Origin: Rubripirellula amarantea
Lineage (GTDB): Bacteria > Planctomycetota > Planctomycetia > Pirellulales > Pirellulaceae
Direction: 5' to 3'
NCBI RefSeq assembly: GCF_007859865.1
Contig: NZ_SJPI01000005.1
Coordinates: 1-35,642, forward strand
DNA: 35,642 bases
Shown: in pieces, positions 1 through 10,402 of the stretch
Numbering within the stretch: position 1 is the first letter of the stretch
How the letters are laid out: every line of letters begins with the position of its first letter
The notes under the pieces: model-generated
The model's database searches: none
What the model was told of the DNA's origin: nothing
What the model saw: the letters and a program-made list of their open reading frames with translations, nothing else
Position numbers and translations under genes: made by a program

Positions 1-362
1 CCGTCTTTCGGGTTCACGCGTCCACGCATGATGCCCGTTGCGAAGTTGAATGGCAGTTTGACAATTGCCGCTTGCGATAGGTCACCAACGTCCTGGATCA
101 TCAGGTACGACATCCAACCCTTCCCAAAACTGGTATGCAACAAATGTTTTGAAAGAGGTCCGAACCGATGGTCTTCGACGTAGTCCCACCTGATCTGCTC
201 GAGCAACCGCTGCAATGTTCGCGGGGCGACGCTTTGCTTCAACGCGGTCGCTTCCGCGTTCTTTAGCTGCAATTCTAAAAGCAGATGCCGCATACATACG
301 ACCGGGAGTCGTCTGCCTTTGCTGCCAGTGAAAGCTAGCAGTACCGCCCCTAAACCGACACC
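1..362 (-). pseudogene. Chimeric remnant: transposase N-terminal piece joined to a planctomycete heme-binding-type protein fragment
   Basis: An open frame on the minus strand runs from a TAA at 363-365 off the left edge of the window (about 120 codons); the first ATG in it is at 293. Residues around ALKQSVAPRTLQRLLEQIRW look like the N-terminal part of an IS701/IS4-type transposase. Directly after it, HRFGPLSKHLLHTSFGKGW and the later FNFATGIMRGRVNPKDG match the pattern of large secreted planctomycete proteins often annotated as heme-binding or cytochrome-c-domain proteins. The two parts belong to unrelated families as I recall them, so I read this as a recombined or IS-damaged gene whose 3' part continues outside the window. 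Family assignment is from memory of motifs. Confidence 0.5.
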
Positions 363-415
363 TTACTCCACGACAGTGCATTTCTTCGTTTCAATATGAA
401 TTCGCAATCGTTGGA

Positions 416-3400
416 CTAAGACACATAGCGATCGACCACATCGGCAATGCTGCCCCAGGAATGTTCGTGACATAAAGTGCCAGCGATGTCGATCGAAAAG
501 TTGGTCAGATTTAATTCCATGCGGGTTAGTCGAGCTTTGCCTTGATTACCAAACGTGATCGGATTCAACAGCGATTCGAGGTTAGTGGCCGCCGAAGTGC
601 CAAGCAGATTGATGATCACCTCGCCACGATCGCGATTCAGTTGAATCAGATCTCGGTCAATTCCCAACGCATCGGCGATGCGAGTGGCGAATTGGTTTTC
701 GAACTGACTTGCCCCCGCGATCTGGCTAGTCATCAATTGCAGCAGTTGACCAACCTCGTCGGGCACGTCGCCGATCAAGTCGGCCAGAACCAACGACATT
801 CGGCGGGCATCCAGTAGTTCGCCACTGAAACCATCGAAATCAAATTCGTCTAAGTAGCCATCGACATCTGCGTCGATAGCTGATGGATCGGTGGAATCGC
901 CGGGCGTTGGATCGGTCCAGATGATCGCGAAGCCGCCCTGATTGACATCCACGTCCAGCGGTAAGCCAGCAAGGAGTTGCTGAGCCCAATACTCGAAATC
1001 GACCGGACTGACCGGTTCGACCAACGACGCAAGTTGCCCTATTGCCGGATTGAGCTGCAATTCGTAGTTGAACGTTACCGGCGTCCATCGAATTTCCATG
1101 TGCGGCAAGACGATCGGTTGAGCGTACAGAATCGAACGCATTAGGTCGGGTACCAATGAATCGAGTTGTTGCTCGCCGCGGATTTGCAACCAAGCCAGAA
1201 CATCGTTCATTTCCAATCGAAGCGTATCGGCCAAGTCGCGAAACGCATCCTCGGCCTGCTGACCTGCGGTGCTAAAGGTTTCGAAAGCTGCTTCAACAGC
1301 GGTTCCCAAGCCCATCTTTTGAACGAATCGCCGCGAAGAGAAATAGACGTTTTGCCCGCCGAACTCATCAAACACGCCGGCACGAACTTGTTCGTAGTTG
1401 TTCGTGATCACCGGCCTCACTGGCGAGAAGGCTGAGATCGCTTCGATCGGATCCAAATCAGGAATTGACAATTTGCCCTCAAGAATTTCGAACAACTTGC
1501 GAGAGTCGTAGGACAGGCCGGCTCCTATCTCGACTTCGAACGAGGTCGATGCGTTTTGCAGGTTCGTTGCAAACGTAAAATCGTTCTTGACGCTGTACGC
1601 GATCACCGGTTCGGTGGCGATTTTTGCGGCGTCCTGGGCGGTCCACCCGTCGAGGATCAACGGTTCTTTCTTTGTCCAATTAGACTCCCTGCCACCGGTG
1701 GAAGTCACCCAGTCCGCCACTTCTCCCGCGAACGACTTTGCCCCGGCGACGGCGGGGTCAAGGGAATCAACGATCCCACCGATCACCGTGTCGACGAAAT
1801 AGGTTTGCGATATATCGAAACTTGCCGAGGTTGATGAATTTAGGACTGGATTGAGCGACTGTGGATCGAAATTCCGCAACGAGTCGATGACTCCCCCGGC
1901 CTCTCGCAGCCGATCGGTGGCATCGCGGCCGATCTGTCCGACACGCTCGAAGGCCGGCAACGCTGCCGCTCGAAGGTCCGTCACCTCATCCATGACGGAG
2001 GATAGTTCATCGATCGACCGACGATACTCGGCCTCCGCCTGCGCGATGAATTCGTCACGAGTTCGAAGCACACCACGGCGTAGGTCGTTGAAGGCTACTA
2101 CGGCAGAGTTGACTTCGGAATTGACCCGCGAGATTGCGCGATTGATTTCCGATCCGACCGTGGCGGCGATGTGATCGAGTTGATCGACGAGTTGTGATCG
2201 CAATTCGATCGCGGCGTCGCGGACGGTTTGATAGCGCGTCGAAATATAGTCCCCCCCGCGGCGATATAGATCGCGTCCGCAGGCCAGCGGATCGCTGGCA
2301 CAGCCTACTGCGGCGCTCAGAGGATTGAGTCCGAAAGCGGTATGCTCGCCAGCCGGACGGTATAACGAAAACACCCCGCCAGGGCCGTACTGTTGCTCCA
2401 AGCGTTCGACCGATTCGGCCGACGCGTTGGCGGCGGCCAAGTCGGCATCGATCGTGGCGATCGACGCTGACAAACGATTGCGGGTGTCGACGATTCGCGT
2501 CGCACGGCTGGCGCGAATCTCGTCCAAGCGGGAATCTCGCGAGTCGACCAATTGCTTAGCCAATGCCAACGGCCCGGCGAGGTCTTCATTAGCGTCCCGG
2601 TTGGCTGCCGCGATGGTTTCGTTGAGTCGCTGCTGCGCAGAGTCGGCGGCGGCTTGTTGAGCTTGGATCGGCAACAATGTCTGCAGCAACAGGGCATCGA
2701 TCCGTGCCTGCATATCTCGGGCAACCGAGTCGATTGCATTTCGCAGCGGCGACCAGGGTTGCGTCGAGGCCGCTAGTTGATCGGCCGCAGCGATGAACTG
2801 ACGTCCAATCAATCGCATTTGGTCGACATTGCTGGTCGCAGCGGCACCGAGCTGGTCCGTGGCGACGGCGGGATCGATCCAGTCTCGAGCACCAAGCGGC
2901 GCCGGAAAATATGGCGTCGGCGCGACATCAAATGAAGTAACGGCAGTTCCGGAGACAAACGCTTGTACCGGATCTAGGTTAACGTAGCCAACCGTCGACG
3001 TCGCTTGCTGGCCGTTATTGGGCAACGACGCGATTAACCGTAGGTCGGTGTTGCCATGATTCCAAAACGGATCTTCGGAGGGGGGGACGTCGACGAGCAA
3101 ATTGAGCGTCGTGGTTTGACCTTCGACCAGGACGGGTGTTTGCGTCAATGAAATCAAACGGTCTGAATCGTCGATCACATCATCGTGAGACAAATACACC
3201 GCCAGCGGCGTCGGGTTGGCATCGCCGACGCCCTGAATACTCACTTGAATATCAGCGCTGACGACCGAATCCAAGCCGCCGGCGTTCCAGCCACCAAGTC
3301 CGACAACGATGGGTGACGCTGCAAACGAAACCGGTTGCTGGGAACCAAAAGAATATCGTTGCGACTGGATCGGGTTGTTGCCCCAGCGGAGTGTGATGTC

Positions 3401-6400
3401 ATTTCCATCGATCTCGAAGCTGCGGGGATACGATCCGGGCACCGGGTAGGGCGTCCCGATCAAATTTCCCTGGTCGTCGGTCGTGTAAATTGCATCGTCG
3501 TCGACTAATACACCTCGACCATCCGGCAGGATTCCAGCATGCGAGGGATAGTCGATGCCAGCACTGACTTGGAAACCCGCTGGGTCGGCGACGTTGCCGC
3601 GAACGATCCATGGGGTATAAGCGATCATAAATTCACCGGCGTCGTTGACCACTACGACATCCAATTCGCCACCGGCGCCGTCTTCGCTGGCAAAGTCCAG
3701 TCTTTGAATGCTCCCGAGTGTGCCAGTAAGAGGGGCGTCTAGCGTTGAAAGCGTACGGAAATAGGTACGTTCGGGGAAGAAGTACGATTGCCAAGTCACC
3801 ACGCCTTGGCCTGCGTCATTGACCGAAACGCTGGCCGCCAAGTCGCTGAAACCGTCCTCTGCCGTGGCCTGTGCCAACACCACTGGGGCCTCGACACTCG
3901 ACGCGCCGGCCGGCAGCCTCATGCCGACGATCGCAGGGAGGTATTGGCCGTCGGTCTGCTGTATTGAACCTTCGGAAATGATCAACGCATTACCCATCGC
4001 GTCCGCCACGACCTTCATCGTTTCAGTCCCCTGGATCCGGCCGGTTACCGGCAACGAGATTGGTCCACCCACGGGCGTGCCACCGTTTGCAGCGGTGACG
4101 TTCGTCAAACGACGAGCGACTATGCCACTAGAACCATAGTCCAGGATGACCGCGTTGCCTGCACCATATTTCGCGATCAACCGGTCTTCCCGAGCCCACG
4201 ATGCGTACAAGAACTCGACTGGACCAGCAACTTCCAGCGCAGGTGCATCAAGTCGCAACGTCGGCGTGACCGCGATGTCGACGACGCCTACGTCATCGGT
4301 ATCAAATTCGGTGAACCCCAACGCCCGTGACTTGGCGAACAGTCGGATCGATGTTTGGTTTGGTGTAACCACCGGCTTGACATCATCGCCCCAACCGCCC
4401 ACCGGGTCTTCATCGGTCGCCAGACGCATATCGGACATATCCCATACGCCATTGTCGTTTGTGTCTTGGTAGATATCGACCCGCCCCAGCGCCCCGCCGG
4501 GAACCGATGCGTCGATCACGTCGACGCGAACGCGGTCATTGCCGCCATCGGTGATCACCGGAGGATGGACGCGGGTGGTGAATGACGGTTGTGGCGGCGG
4601 CGCGAAGCGGACGGTGAACTCGATCGACCTTGCAGCGCTGGGCAGTAACGTTTCCACGGTCACCCGAAATTGATACTCGCCGCTTGTGGCTGAATCGGGA
4701 TACCAATGAAATTCGCCACGGTTGTTACGAATCATGTAGCCCAAGGCCGGATCATTGAGGTCGTGGTTGAGCATTTCGTATTGGTAATGGGCCAACCCAG
4801 TCGGATGGATGGCAGTTAGATCCAGCAACAACTCCTGACCGGGAACCAGTGTTATCACCTGCCCGTCGGCGACGCCGGTGACAAAGATCGGCGCGAGCGA
4901 AGGGTTTGGATTTTGTGGAACGCCCAAATTTGAAGCCTGGGTGACCAGAGCGGCTTCGAACGAATCGATCAACTGGTCCAGCTCCGCTGTGATCGCCTCG
5001 GTGTGAGCGAGATCTCGCTGTCCGGCGGCCAATTGATCTGCATTCCAAGCGTCGGCCGCGTCTTGGTTGGCAAACCATTGGTTGTGCAACGTTGCCAATT
5101 GACGCTGAAGTCCCTGCAACGAAGCCGACGCTGCGTCGTCAAATTCGCCCTCAACAAGGGCCACATCAATTTGGGCGATGAATTCGGGGACATCCGCCAT
5201 TTCCAAATCCGATGCAGCGCGGCGGATTGACTCGATCGAATTGAAAATTCTCGCATCTGCTGAGTCGGGCGGATCGATCGTCACGTCGAACGAAGTGGCG
5301 GAGGAATTCTCCGCGTCACCGGCCAGCACTGTGACTCGGATCGTGCCGACCGATCCGGTTTGCGGCGTGATCGTGACCGCCCCGTCGGTCACGGTCACCG
5401 ACGCTGACGCGGCGATCCGCGGCGCGGCCAGCGTCAATAGCGTCGGATCGTCGTAGACCTCGGTCCCCAACGATGCCTCCAGTGTTTCGCGGACCGCGGT
5501 AGATTCATAGTCGCCAGCCCAGCGAACCATATCGCCGTTCGGCATCAATAAGTAAGCCTGCCCGTTATCGCTAAACAACCATTTTTCCGATAATCCACTG
5601 AGATTGAAATACTGTTCACCGACCTCACGCAGTCCATACGTTTCGCGGACCTGGTGCAGCGGATTTTCTACCGTCGCGAAACCGAACCATTGCAGCGGAT
5701 CACCGTCGGGATCAAAGCCGGTGACCGGGATAATGAGTTCGGTTTGGCCGAAAGTCATCGTTTGATTGGGCACCGCCTCGATCCGCGGCGGACGATTGAG
5801 CGAATCGATCGTCAATTCCTGGATCCCCGAACCCGCCGCATCGCCAGCAACCCGCACCGTGGTTTGTCCAAGCGGCACCGCATCACTCAGCAGACTCCGC
5901 AGCGCCGCGTCGGTGATCTCGAATCGCCCGTCGGCGCCAACATGTGCTGACGCGTCCACCCAATCGCCCGAGTCCCCCAGGGACACGAACAGTGCCCGTG
6001 AATCGGTGCGGCTAATCCCGCCGGTGATGCCCAAGTCGTGCGTCCGCCTGTCCAACGGTGTGTCATCGTGCTCCGCTGTGTCGTGGGACAGCGCGACCGC
6101 GATCTGGGACCGCGCGGTGCGATATTCGTTCAACGCAAGAATCGCATCCCGGGGTTCCAATCGCCCATTGCCCGAGACATCCAGAGCCATTCCAGCCAAT
6201 GCCTCGCCCCCGGCCGACGCCTGTTGACGATGAAGTTCGTTGATCAGTCGCAACGGATCGAGCAATGAAACGACTCCGTCGCCATCGACGTCCATCGGAT
6301 TACCCGCATTTTGAAACGGTCCTTCACCATCTGCAAAATAGCCACCGGTCACAAAGCTGACGGCAGAGCGACTCACCGCGGCCGATTCCATCTTGGGGGT

Positions 6401-9067
6401 CGCTTCAATTGGCATCGCCGAAGATTGGCTTCTTAGCGAGTTGATGACCAACAACGCATCGATCGCCGAAACCGTTCCGTCCTGATTCACATCGAGCTGC
6501 GAATCACTGCCGACAATTTCCTGCCACTCGCTGATATCGCCCGAAGTGACCAACCTCGATTCACTGGAGATTGGCGAACTCAACGACAACGCATCTTGGC
6601 GAAGCGAGTTGACGACCAACAACGCATCGATCGCCGAAACCGTTCCGTCACCATTGGTATCCGCCGCAATTTGAAATTCGGCTGCGGCCGGCGGGGTTGC
6701 AATCGTCAGCGGTCCCGCGGCATTCCGCGAACCGGTACGATTCGCAAAAATTTGGTCCTTCGCCAGACCGCCAGCGACGATTTGCGAGGGACGCTGGAAC
6801 GGTCCTTGGAGCGAGGATTCGATCGCAACCGTGTTGCCGCGGCGGAATCCGGTGAAGTGCAAGACAAATTTCCCATTTTCATCCTCCGCGAGAAACGCCA
6901 TACGGTTCCCCACTGCGGTCAACAATGAGGGATCCGCCGACGTTGTGGCGCTTAGATTCGCGACCAACGAAGTCGATCGCGCGGTGCCGGCCGAATGGAA
7001 CAACTCGCGCTCGCCACTAGGCAGTGCGGCGGTGTAGGCCAATCGCCGATTGATCGCCGTCAAATTCCGAGGATCGCTACTTAACCGACCCGAAACGTCG
7101 CGAACCAGCGTCATTGGCGAATCAAATTTGGAAGCCGCATACAACTCGGTTTGGTTTCCAAGACTTGCAGCGGCGTACAATCGGGCGCCGGTCGAAACGA
7201 TCTCCGTGACCCCGGCCAGGGACGGAATGACCGCCGGCGACCCCGCCGCATCGCTGCGGTACATACGGTCAACGCCATCAGCGTCGGTGCGAATAAAAAA
7301 CAAGTGATCGTCGAAGACGAGCAACGAACGAGGATTCGAATTGGGTCCGCCGCGGTTGCCATCGAGCACCACTCGCGTTCCAGATGCGGTCCCATCGGTA
7401 CGATACAAACGCCGCAAAACTTGACCGTTTGAGTCTTGACCATAGTTGGCGGTGAAAAAGAGTTCATCGCCAAACGGGACCATGTCGGCGGGATCCGAGT
7501 TCATTGAACCCGAGATATTATGCACCCGCCGAGTCCCTACATCGCTGCCGTCGGATACGTACAACTCCCGCTGGCCGTCACTGTCGACAGCGGTGAAGAA
7601 CAAGCGTGAATCCACGGCGGTTAAATTGCCTGGTTGGGACGAAGTAGACTCGTTCAAATCGCCCAGTGGCTCGACCCGCTGACTTGAACCACGCAGGACA
7701 TACAACTCCCGCTGCTCATCGATCCGCCGAGCAGTGAAGTACAGGTCGTCACCAACCACAGTCAAATGCAACGGGTTCGACGAGACCGTGCCGCTTAAAT
7801 CCGCCACCATTTTGACCGACGACGCTCCATCGGTGGCGAACAATTCACGTCCGCCCCGACCATCGGCGGCGGTGAAGTACAGACGGTCGGCGTGGTACAC
7901 CATTTCAGCGGGATTTAGCGAAACACCGTTGGATTCGTCGGCGATCAACCGCGTCGTCACTCCGTCGCTGACATACAAACCACGCCGGCCGGAATCACCA
8001 ATGGCCGAGAAATAAAACTCGTTGATCAAACTGTCATCGAGCGACCCGACCGCTTGGATTGCAATCGCGGACCCGGCACCATTCAAGCCCAATGCCTCCG
8101 GTGCAACCGCCAGATCATCGCCGTAGGCTAGGACCGCATCGGGCGCCTCCGCCGCGTCGAGCGCGATGTCGAGTGAGGCGACCGGTCGATTGATGTATAC
8201 TGGCATCCGAAACGCCTCGATCCACTGGCCCGCGACCGCCGAGGGTGTCGACCAACCGCCCACAACGGTCAATTCATCCAATCCGAACGTCGCATCGTAT
8301 CGCCCGCCTACGGCCGCTTCAAAAGACTGCCGACCGAACGCTTCACGACCGTTGAAGATCAAATTTGCCGCCACCGCAGCCGGATTGACGCTGCCATCGG
8401 CACGTTTGGCGTCGATCGACTCGACCGTCGCTGAAATCCTTACCTGCTGATTCGTTGTTGTCGCGGCAATCAAGTTCAGCGACGGCGGGGGAACATCGAC
8501 GCCGATCAGTCCGGACCCGCGATAGCGAATTTCCAACAGCGTCTCGCCGCTGGCCAATCCGGATCGCCGCACCGCCACTTGTTCCGGTCCATAGCCCAAC
8601 CTCACAAGCGCCGACTGCAATGCGGCGGCCGCATCGTCGCGAAATTCTTCGATCGGAATCCGCGTCAACGCATCTCCGACACGGACATCCCAACGACCAC
8701 GCGACAAATCGGCCGGCAATAACGGCACTACCAAACGCTGAGTTTCGGTCAGCGCCGGCGTCAATGCATCAGGCAAGCTGGCGGCCAGATCAACGCCAAA
8801 CGCAAACGCCCCATGGCCGCCGTCTCTTAGATCCCGATAAGAGACCGCCAGATCGAACACTTGGCCGACCTGAACTATGGCTTCCCTGGACTCCGGGCCA
8901 GTCAAACGAACCTCCCCATCGGCGATCCAAGCGTCCAGGCGAGCTTCAAAGACTTCCGCCGCCAGCAACTCGCGGCGTTCCAGCACTTCCGTTCTCAGCC
9001 GGCGCGGTAATCGGCGTCGCGACATGGAAGTGGACGTCGACCGTTGCAGTTTTCGGTCAAAAAGCAT
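416..9067 (-). CDS. Giant exported protein with ELY/SDG repeats, dockerin-like repeats and coiled coils
   Basis: The protein has 2883 residues from the ATG at 9067; a TTG seven codons upstream is possible, but GGA sits six bases before the ATG. A short basic N-terminus with LERRELLAA (residues 29-37) is the motif that opens many giant exported planctomycete proteins. Residues about 345-735 carry repeated LYFTA...RELYVSDG units, similar to the ELWxTDGT repeats of secreted proteins. Four dockerin-like calcium loops follow at 803-823, 859-879, 926-946 and 963-983 (pattern DxNxDGxVSxxDALLVxNSLR). Then come Ig/cadherin-like stretches (about 1070-1500), beta-rich regions, and long Ala/Arg/Glu-rich helical segments at about 2083-2226 and 2271-2398. 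It is likely a cell-surface or matrix protein. The C-terminus ends without an obvious anchor, close to the chimeric remnant at 1-362, so truncation is possible. Confidence 0.85.
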   Translation of the reverse strand: MLFDRKLQRSTSTSMSRRRLPRRLRTEVLERRELLAAEVFEARLDAWIADGEVRLTGPESREAIVQVGQVFDLAVSYRDLRDGGHGAFAFGVDLAASLPDALTPALTETQRLVVPLLPADLSRGRWDVRVGDALTRIPIEEFRDDAAAALQSALVRLGYGPEQVAVRRSGLASGETLLEIRYRGSGLIGVDVPPPSLNLIAATTTNQQVRISATVESIDAKRADGSVNPAAVAANLIFNGREAFGRQSFEAAVGGRYDATFGLDELTVVGGWSTPSAVAGQWIEAFRMPVYINRPVASLDIALDAAEAPDAVLAYGDDLAVAPEALGLNGAGSAIAIQAVGSLDDSLINEFYFSAIGDSGRRGLYVSDGVTTRLIADESNGVSLNPAEMVYHADRLYFTAADGRGGRELFATDGASSVKMVADLSGTVSSNPLHLTVVGDDLYFTARRIDEQRELYVLRGSSQRVEPLGDLNESTSSQPGNLTAVDSRLFFTAVDSDGQRELYVSDGSDVGTRRVHNISGSMNSDPADMVPFGDELFFTANYGQDSNGQVLRRLYRTDGTASGTRVVLDGNRGGPNSNPRSLLVFDDHLFFIRTDADGVDRMYRSDAAGSPAVIPSLAGVTEIVSTGARLYAAASLGNQTELYAASKFDSPMTLVRDVSGRLSSDPRNLTAINRRLAYTAALPSGERELFHSAGTARSTSLVANLSATTSADPSLLTAVGNRMAFLAEDENGKFVLHFTGFRRGNTVAIESSLQGPFQRPSQIVAGGLAKDQIFANRTGSRNAAGPLTIATPPAAAEFQIAADTNGDGTVSAIDALLVVNSLRQDALSLSSPISSESRLVTSGDISEWQEIVGSDSQLDVNQDGTVSAIDALLVINSLRSQSSAMPIEATPKMESAAVSRSAVSFVTGGYFADGEGPFQNAGNPMDVDGDGVVSLLDPLRLINELHRQQASAGGEALAGMALDVSGNGRLEPRDAILALNEYRTARSQIAVALSHDTAEHDDTPLDRRTHDLGITGGISRTDSRALFVSLGDSGDWVDASAHVGADGRFEITDAALRSLLSDAVPLGQTTVRVAGDAAGSGIQELTIDSLNRPPRIEAVPNQTMTFGQTELIIPVTGFDPDGDPLQWFGFATVENPLHQVRETYGLREVGEQYFNLSGLSEKWLFSDNGQAYLLMPNGDMVRWAGDYESTAVRETLEASLGTEVYDDPTLLTLAAPRIAASASVTVTDGAVTITPQTGSVGTIRVTVLAGDAENSSATSFDVTIDPPDSADARIFNSIESIRRAASDLEMADVPEFIAQIDVALVEGEFDDAASASLQGLQRQLATLHNQWFANQDAADAWNADQLAAGQRDLAHTEAITAELDQLIDSFEAALVTQASNLGVPQNPNPSLAPIFVTGVADGQVITLVPGQELLLDLTAIHPTGLAHYQYEMLNHDLNDPALGYMIRNNRGEFHWYPDSATSGEYQFRVTVETLLPSAARSIEFTVRFAPPPQPSFTTRVHPPVITDGGNDRVRVDVIDASVPGGALGRVDIYQDTNDNGVWDMSDMRLATDEDPVGGWGDDVKPVVTPNQTSIRLFAKSRALGFTEFDTDDVGVVDIAVTPTLRLDAPALEVAGPVEFLYASWAREDRLIAKYGAGNAVILDYGSSGIVARRLTNVTAANGGTPVGGPISLPVTGRIQGTETMKVVADAMGNALIISEGSIQQTDGQYLPAIVGMRLPAGASSVEAPVVLAQATAEDGFSDLAASVSVNDAGQGVVTWQSYFFPERTYFRTLSTLDAPLTGTLGSIQRLDFASEDGAGGELDVVVVNDAGEFMIAYTPWIVRGNVADPAGFQVSAGIDYPSHAGILPDGRGVLVDDDAIYTTDDQGNLIGTPYPVPGSYPRSFEIDGNDITLRWGNNPIQSQRYSFGSQQPVSFAASPIVVGLGGWNAGGLDSVVSADIQVSIQGVGDANPTPLAVYLSHDDVIDDSDRLISLTQTPVLVEGQTTTLNLLVDVPPSEDPFWNHGNTDLRLIASLPNNGQQATSTVGYVNLDPVQAFVSGTAVTSFDVAPTPYFPAPLGARDWIDPAVATDQLGAAATSNVDQMRLIGRQFIAAADQLAASTQPWSPLRNAIDSVARDMQARIDALLLQTLLPIQAQQAAADSAQQRLNETIAAANRDANEDLAGPLALAKQLVDSRDSRLDEIRASRATRIVDTRNRLSASIATIDADLAAANASAESVERLEQQYGPGGVFSLYRPAGEHTAFGLNPLSAAVGCASDPLACGRDLYRRGGDYISTRYQTVRDAAIELRSQLVDQLDHIAATVGSEINRAISRVNSEVNSAVVAFNDLRRGVLRTRDEFIAQAEAEYRRSIDELSSVMDEVTDLRAAALPAFERVGQIGRDATDRLREAGGVIDSLRNFDPQSLNPVLNSSTSASFDISQTYFVDTVIGGIVDSLDPAVAGAKSFAGEVADWVTSTGGRESNWTKKEPLILDGWTAQDAAKIATEPVIAYSVKNDFTFATNLQNASTSFEVEIGAGLSYDSRKLFEILEGKLSIPDLDPIEAISAFSPVRPVITNNYEQVRAGVFDEFGGQNVYFSSRRFVQKMGLGTAVEAAFETFSTAGQQAEDAFRDLADTLRLEMNDVLAWLQIRGEQQLDSLVPDLMRSILYAQPIVLPHMEIRWTPVTFNYELQLNPAIGQLASLVEPVSPVDFEYWAQQLLAGLPLDVDVNQGGFAIIWTDPTPGDSTDPSAIDADVDGYLDEFDFDGFSGELLDARRMSLVLADLIGDVPDEVGQLLQLMTSQIAGASQFENQFATRIADALGIDRDLIQLNRDRGEVIINLLGTSAATNLESLLNPITFGNQGKARLTRMELNLTNFSIDIAGTLCHEHSWGSIADVVDRYVS

Positions 9068-10066
9068 CTTAGTTCCGTTGGCAGTCAAGGAAGAGGTAAG
9101 ACGAGGGCGATTCTAAGTATCCCCTCGTCTGGTGGGGATCGTCTTATGGGGATCGGAGATGCTAAGGGCGAATAGGAAGAAAGTCAACTTCCTTACCGCG
9201 TCGCCGCGAAGACGCTCAGCCCGTTGACTGACCATCAGTGATCGTTCATCCGCGAAGGCCTGTTCGGCAAGTCGCACCGCTTCATCGACGCGAGTCGGTA
9301 CGCGGGCACATAGTTAGGGCTGCAGACTTACTCGGAGTAGGTACTCCGGTGGCTCATTGATGGGATAGGATCGAACAGAACCTTCGGACACTCAGCCGCC
9401 TGCTAACGAACGGTTGTTGCGGCAAAAAAGCGGGATGACGCGTGTCGCGAAACTTCTTGGATTCCGAAACCGACTTTATTTCGGCATCAAACGCACCAGC
9501 CGCATGCCGTGTTTGATTCTAGATCAGGGTCTTGCGAACACCGGGTCAGTGGATCTTCAGCCGAACGGCCGTCGTTTGATCTTGTAATCGCTCGCCGATC
9601 GAAGTCGAGGAATCTTGGAATGTGAAACCAGTAGTTCTGGAGGCTTCCTTAGCAGGCGAATGGGAAAGAACATCGAGAGTCATCGCTGAGTCTCGCAGTG
9701 ATTCTGTTGCTGCTGCAAGAATACGAAACGTCGGCGAAACAACACTCAATCAACTTTCAACCAACTTGTCGTGGCATTGGTAAGTATGAGGAACTGACAT
9801 CCAAAACGAACCAGACAAAACACCGTTTCGGAGTGAGGATCGCTGGAAATCACAGAAACACTATCGAGTCTATGCGCCAATCCTGTTTCGTTACGGTCAG
9901 AAGGGGGATTCTATCAAGACACCGACTTGCTGCCGAGGTGACGGTGCCAAGGACGTCAGCGATGACGATTCGCGACTGCTACGTGCTTATGAGGTAAAGA
10001 TCACTACCACAGCCCGAAATGCTCAACTCCGATCCTCCGAAAGGTAGGGTTGGGGCCTCGAAGTCA
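9068..10066. other. Gene-poor stretch, possible promoter of the giant gene and coding remnants
   Basis: I see no convincing gene here. On the minus strand about 9071-9308 is an open frame without an ATG (it contains VDEAVRLAEQAFADERS) that overlaps the 5' end of the giant gene and has coding-like composition; it may be a remnant. The small frames at 9546-9749 and 9698-9997 have no recognisable features. The promoter of the giant gene must lie to the right of 9067, but I cannot point to clear -35/-10 boxes. Confidence 0.4.
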
Positions 10067-10402
10067 TCAATCTTCGGATCGGTCTGTTGGTTCATGAGAC
10101 TCGTCGTATCCAACAACCTGCCACCCCGTTGCAAACAGTGGTTTGCGGAGCTCAACGCAAATCCTGTTCTGTCGATCAGGTTTTTCGCCCTTGAGGAGAA
10201 CTGTGCCGTTGCTACCACTAATCTTGGCAGATGTTTCAAACCCGGTCAGTGTAAGTTCGTCCGCAGCCCAGCCATGCTCAATCGAGTGAGCCTTGGCGGC
10301 AGTAACCGGGCTCGGCGCAAGATTAGTCATCGCGAAAGCACAAACAAGCAACCCTCCGAATACAAACAAACCAGACGCGAGAATGAGTTTCAGATATTTC
10401 AT
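10067..10402 (-). CDS. Small exported or membrane-anchored hypothetical protein
   Basis: The product has 111 residues from the ATG at 10402, giving the start MKYLKLILASGLFVFGG; an upstream alternative start at 10429 would put nine residues before this hydrophobic stretch. Residues 1-25 form one signal peptide or membrane anchor. The rest is a short soluble part (for example KISGSNGTVLLKGEK and FATGWQVVGYD) ending in an acidic tail. I do not recognise the family. It stands alone between gene-poor stretches. The hydrophobic segment immediately behind a lysine supports this start. Confidence 0.55.
   Translation of the reverse strand: MKYLKLILASGLFVFGGLLVCAFAMTNLAPSPVTAAKAHSIEHGWAADELTLTGFETSAKISGSNGTVLLKGEKPDRQNRICVELRKPLFATGWQVVGYDESHEPTDRSED

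Noticed and set aside
416-9067. Many long open frames on the plus strand and in other minus frames within the giant gene, up to 205 codons
   Set aside because: They are shadows of a high-GC coding sequence: no domains, signal peptides or ribosome sites, and they run against a clearly coding frame.
10095-10150. Stretch ccaccccgttgcaaacagtg resembling an attC right arm
   Set aside because: It lies inside a plausible coding frame (residues around LFATGWQVVGYD), lacks a left arm and a GTT/AAC core, and the likeness is only moderate.
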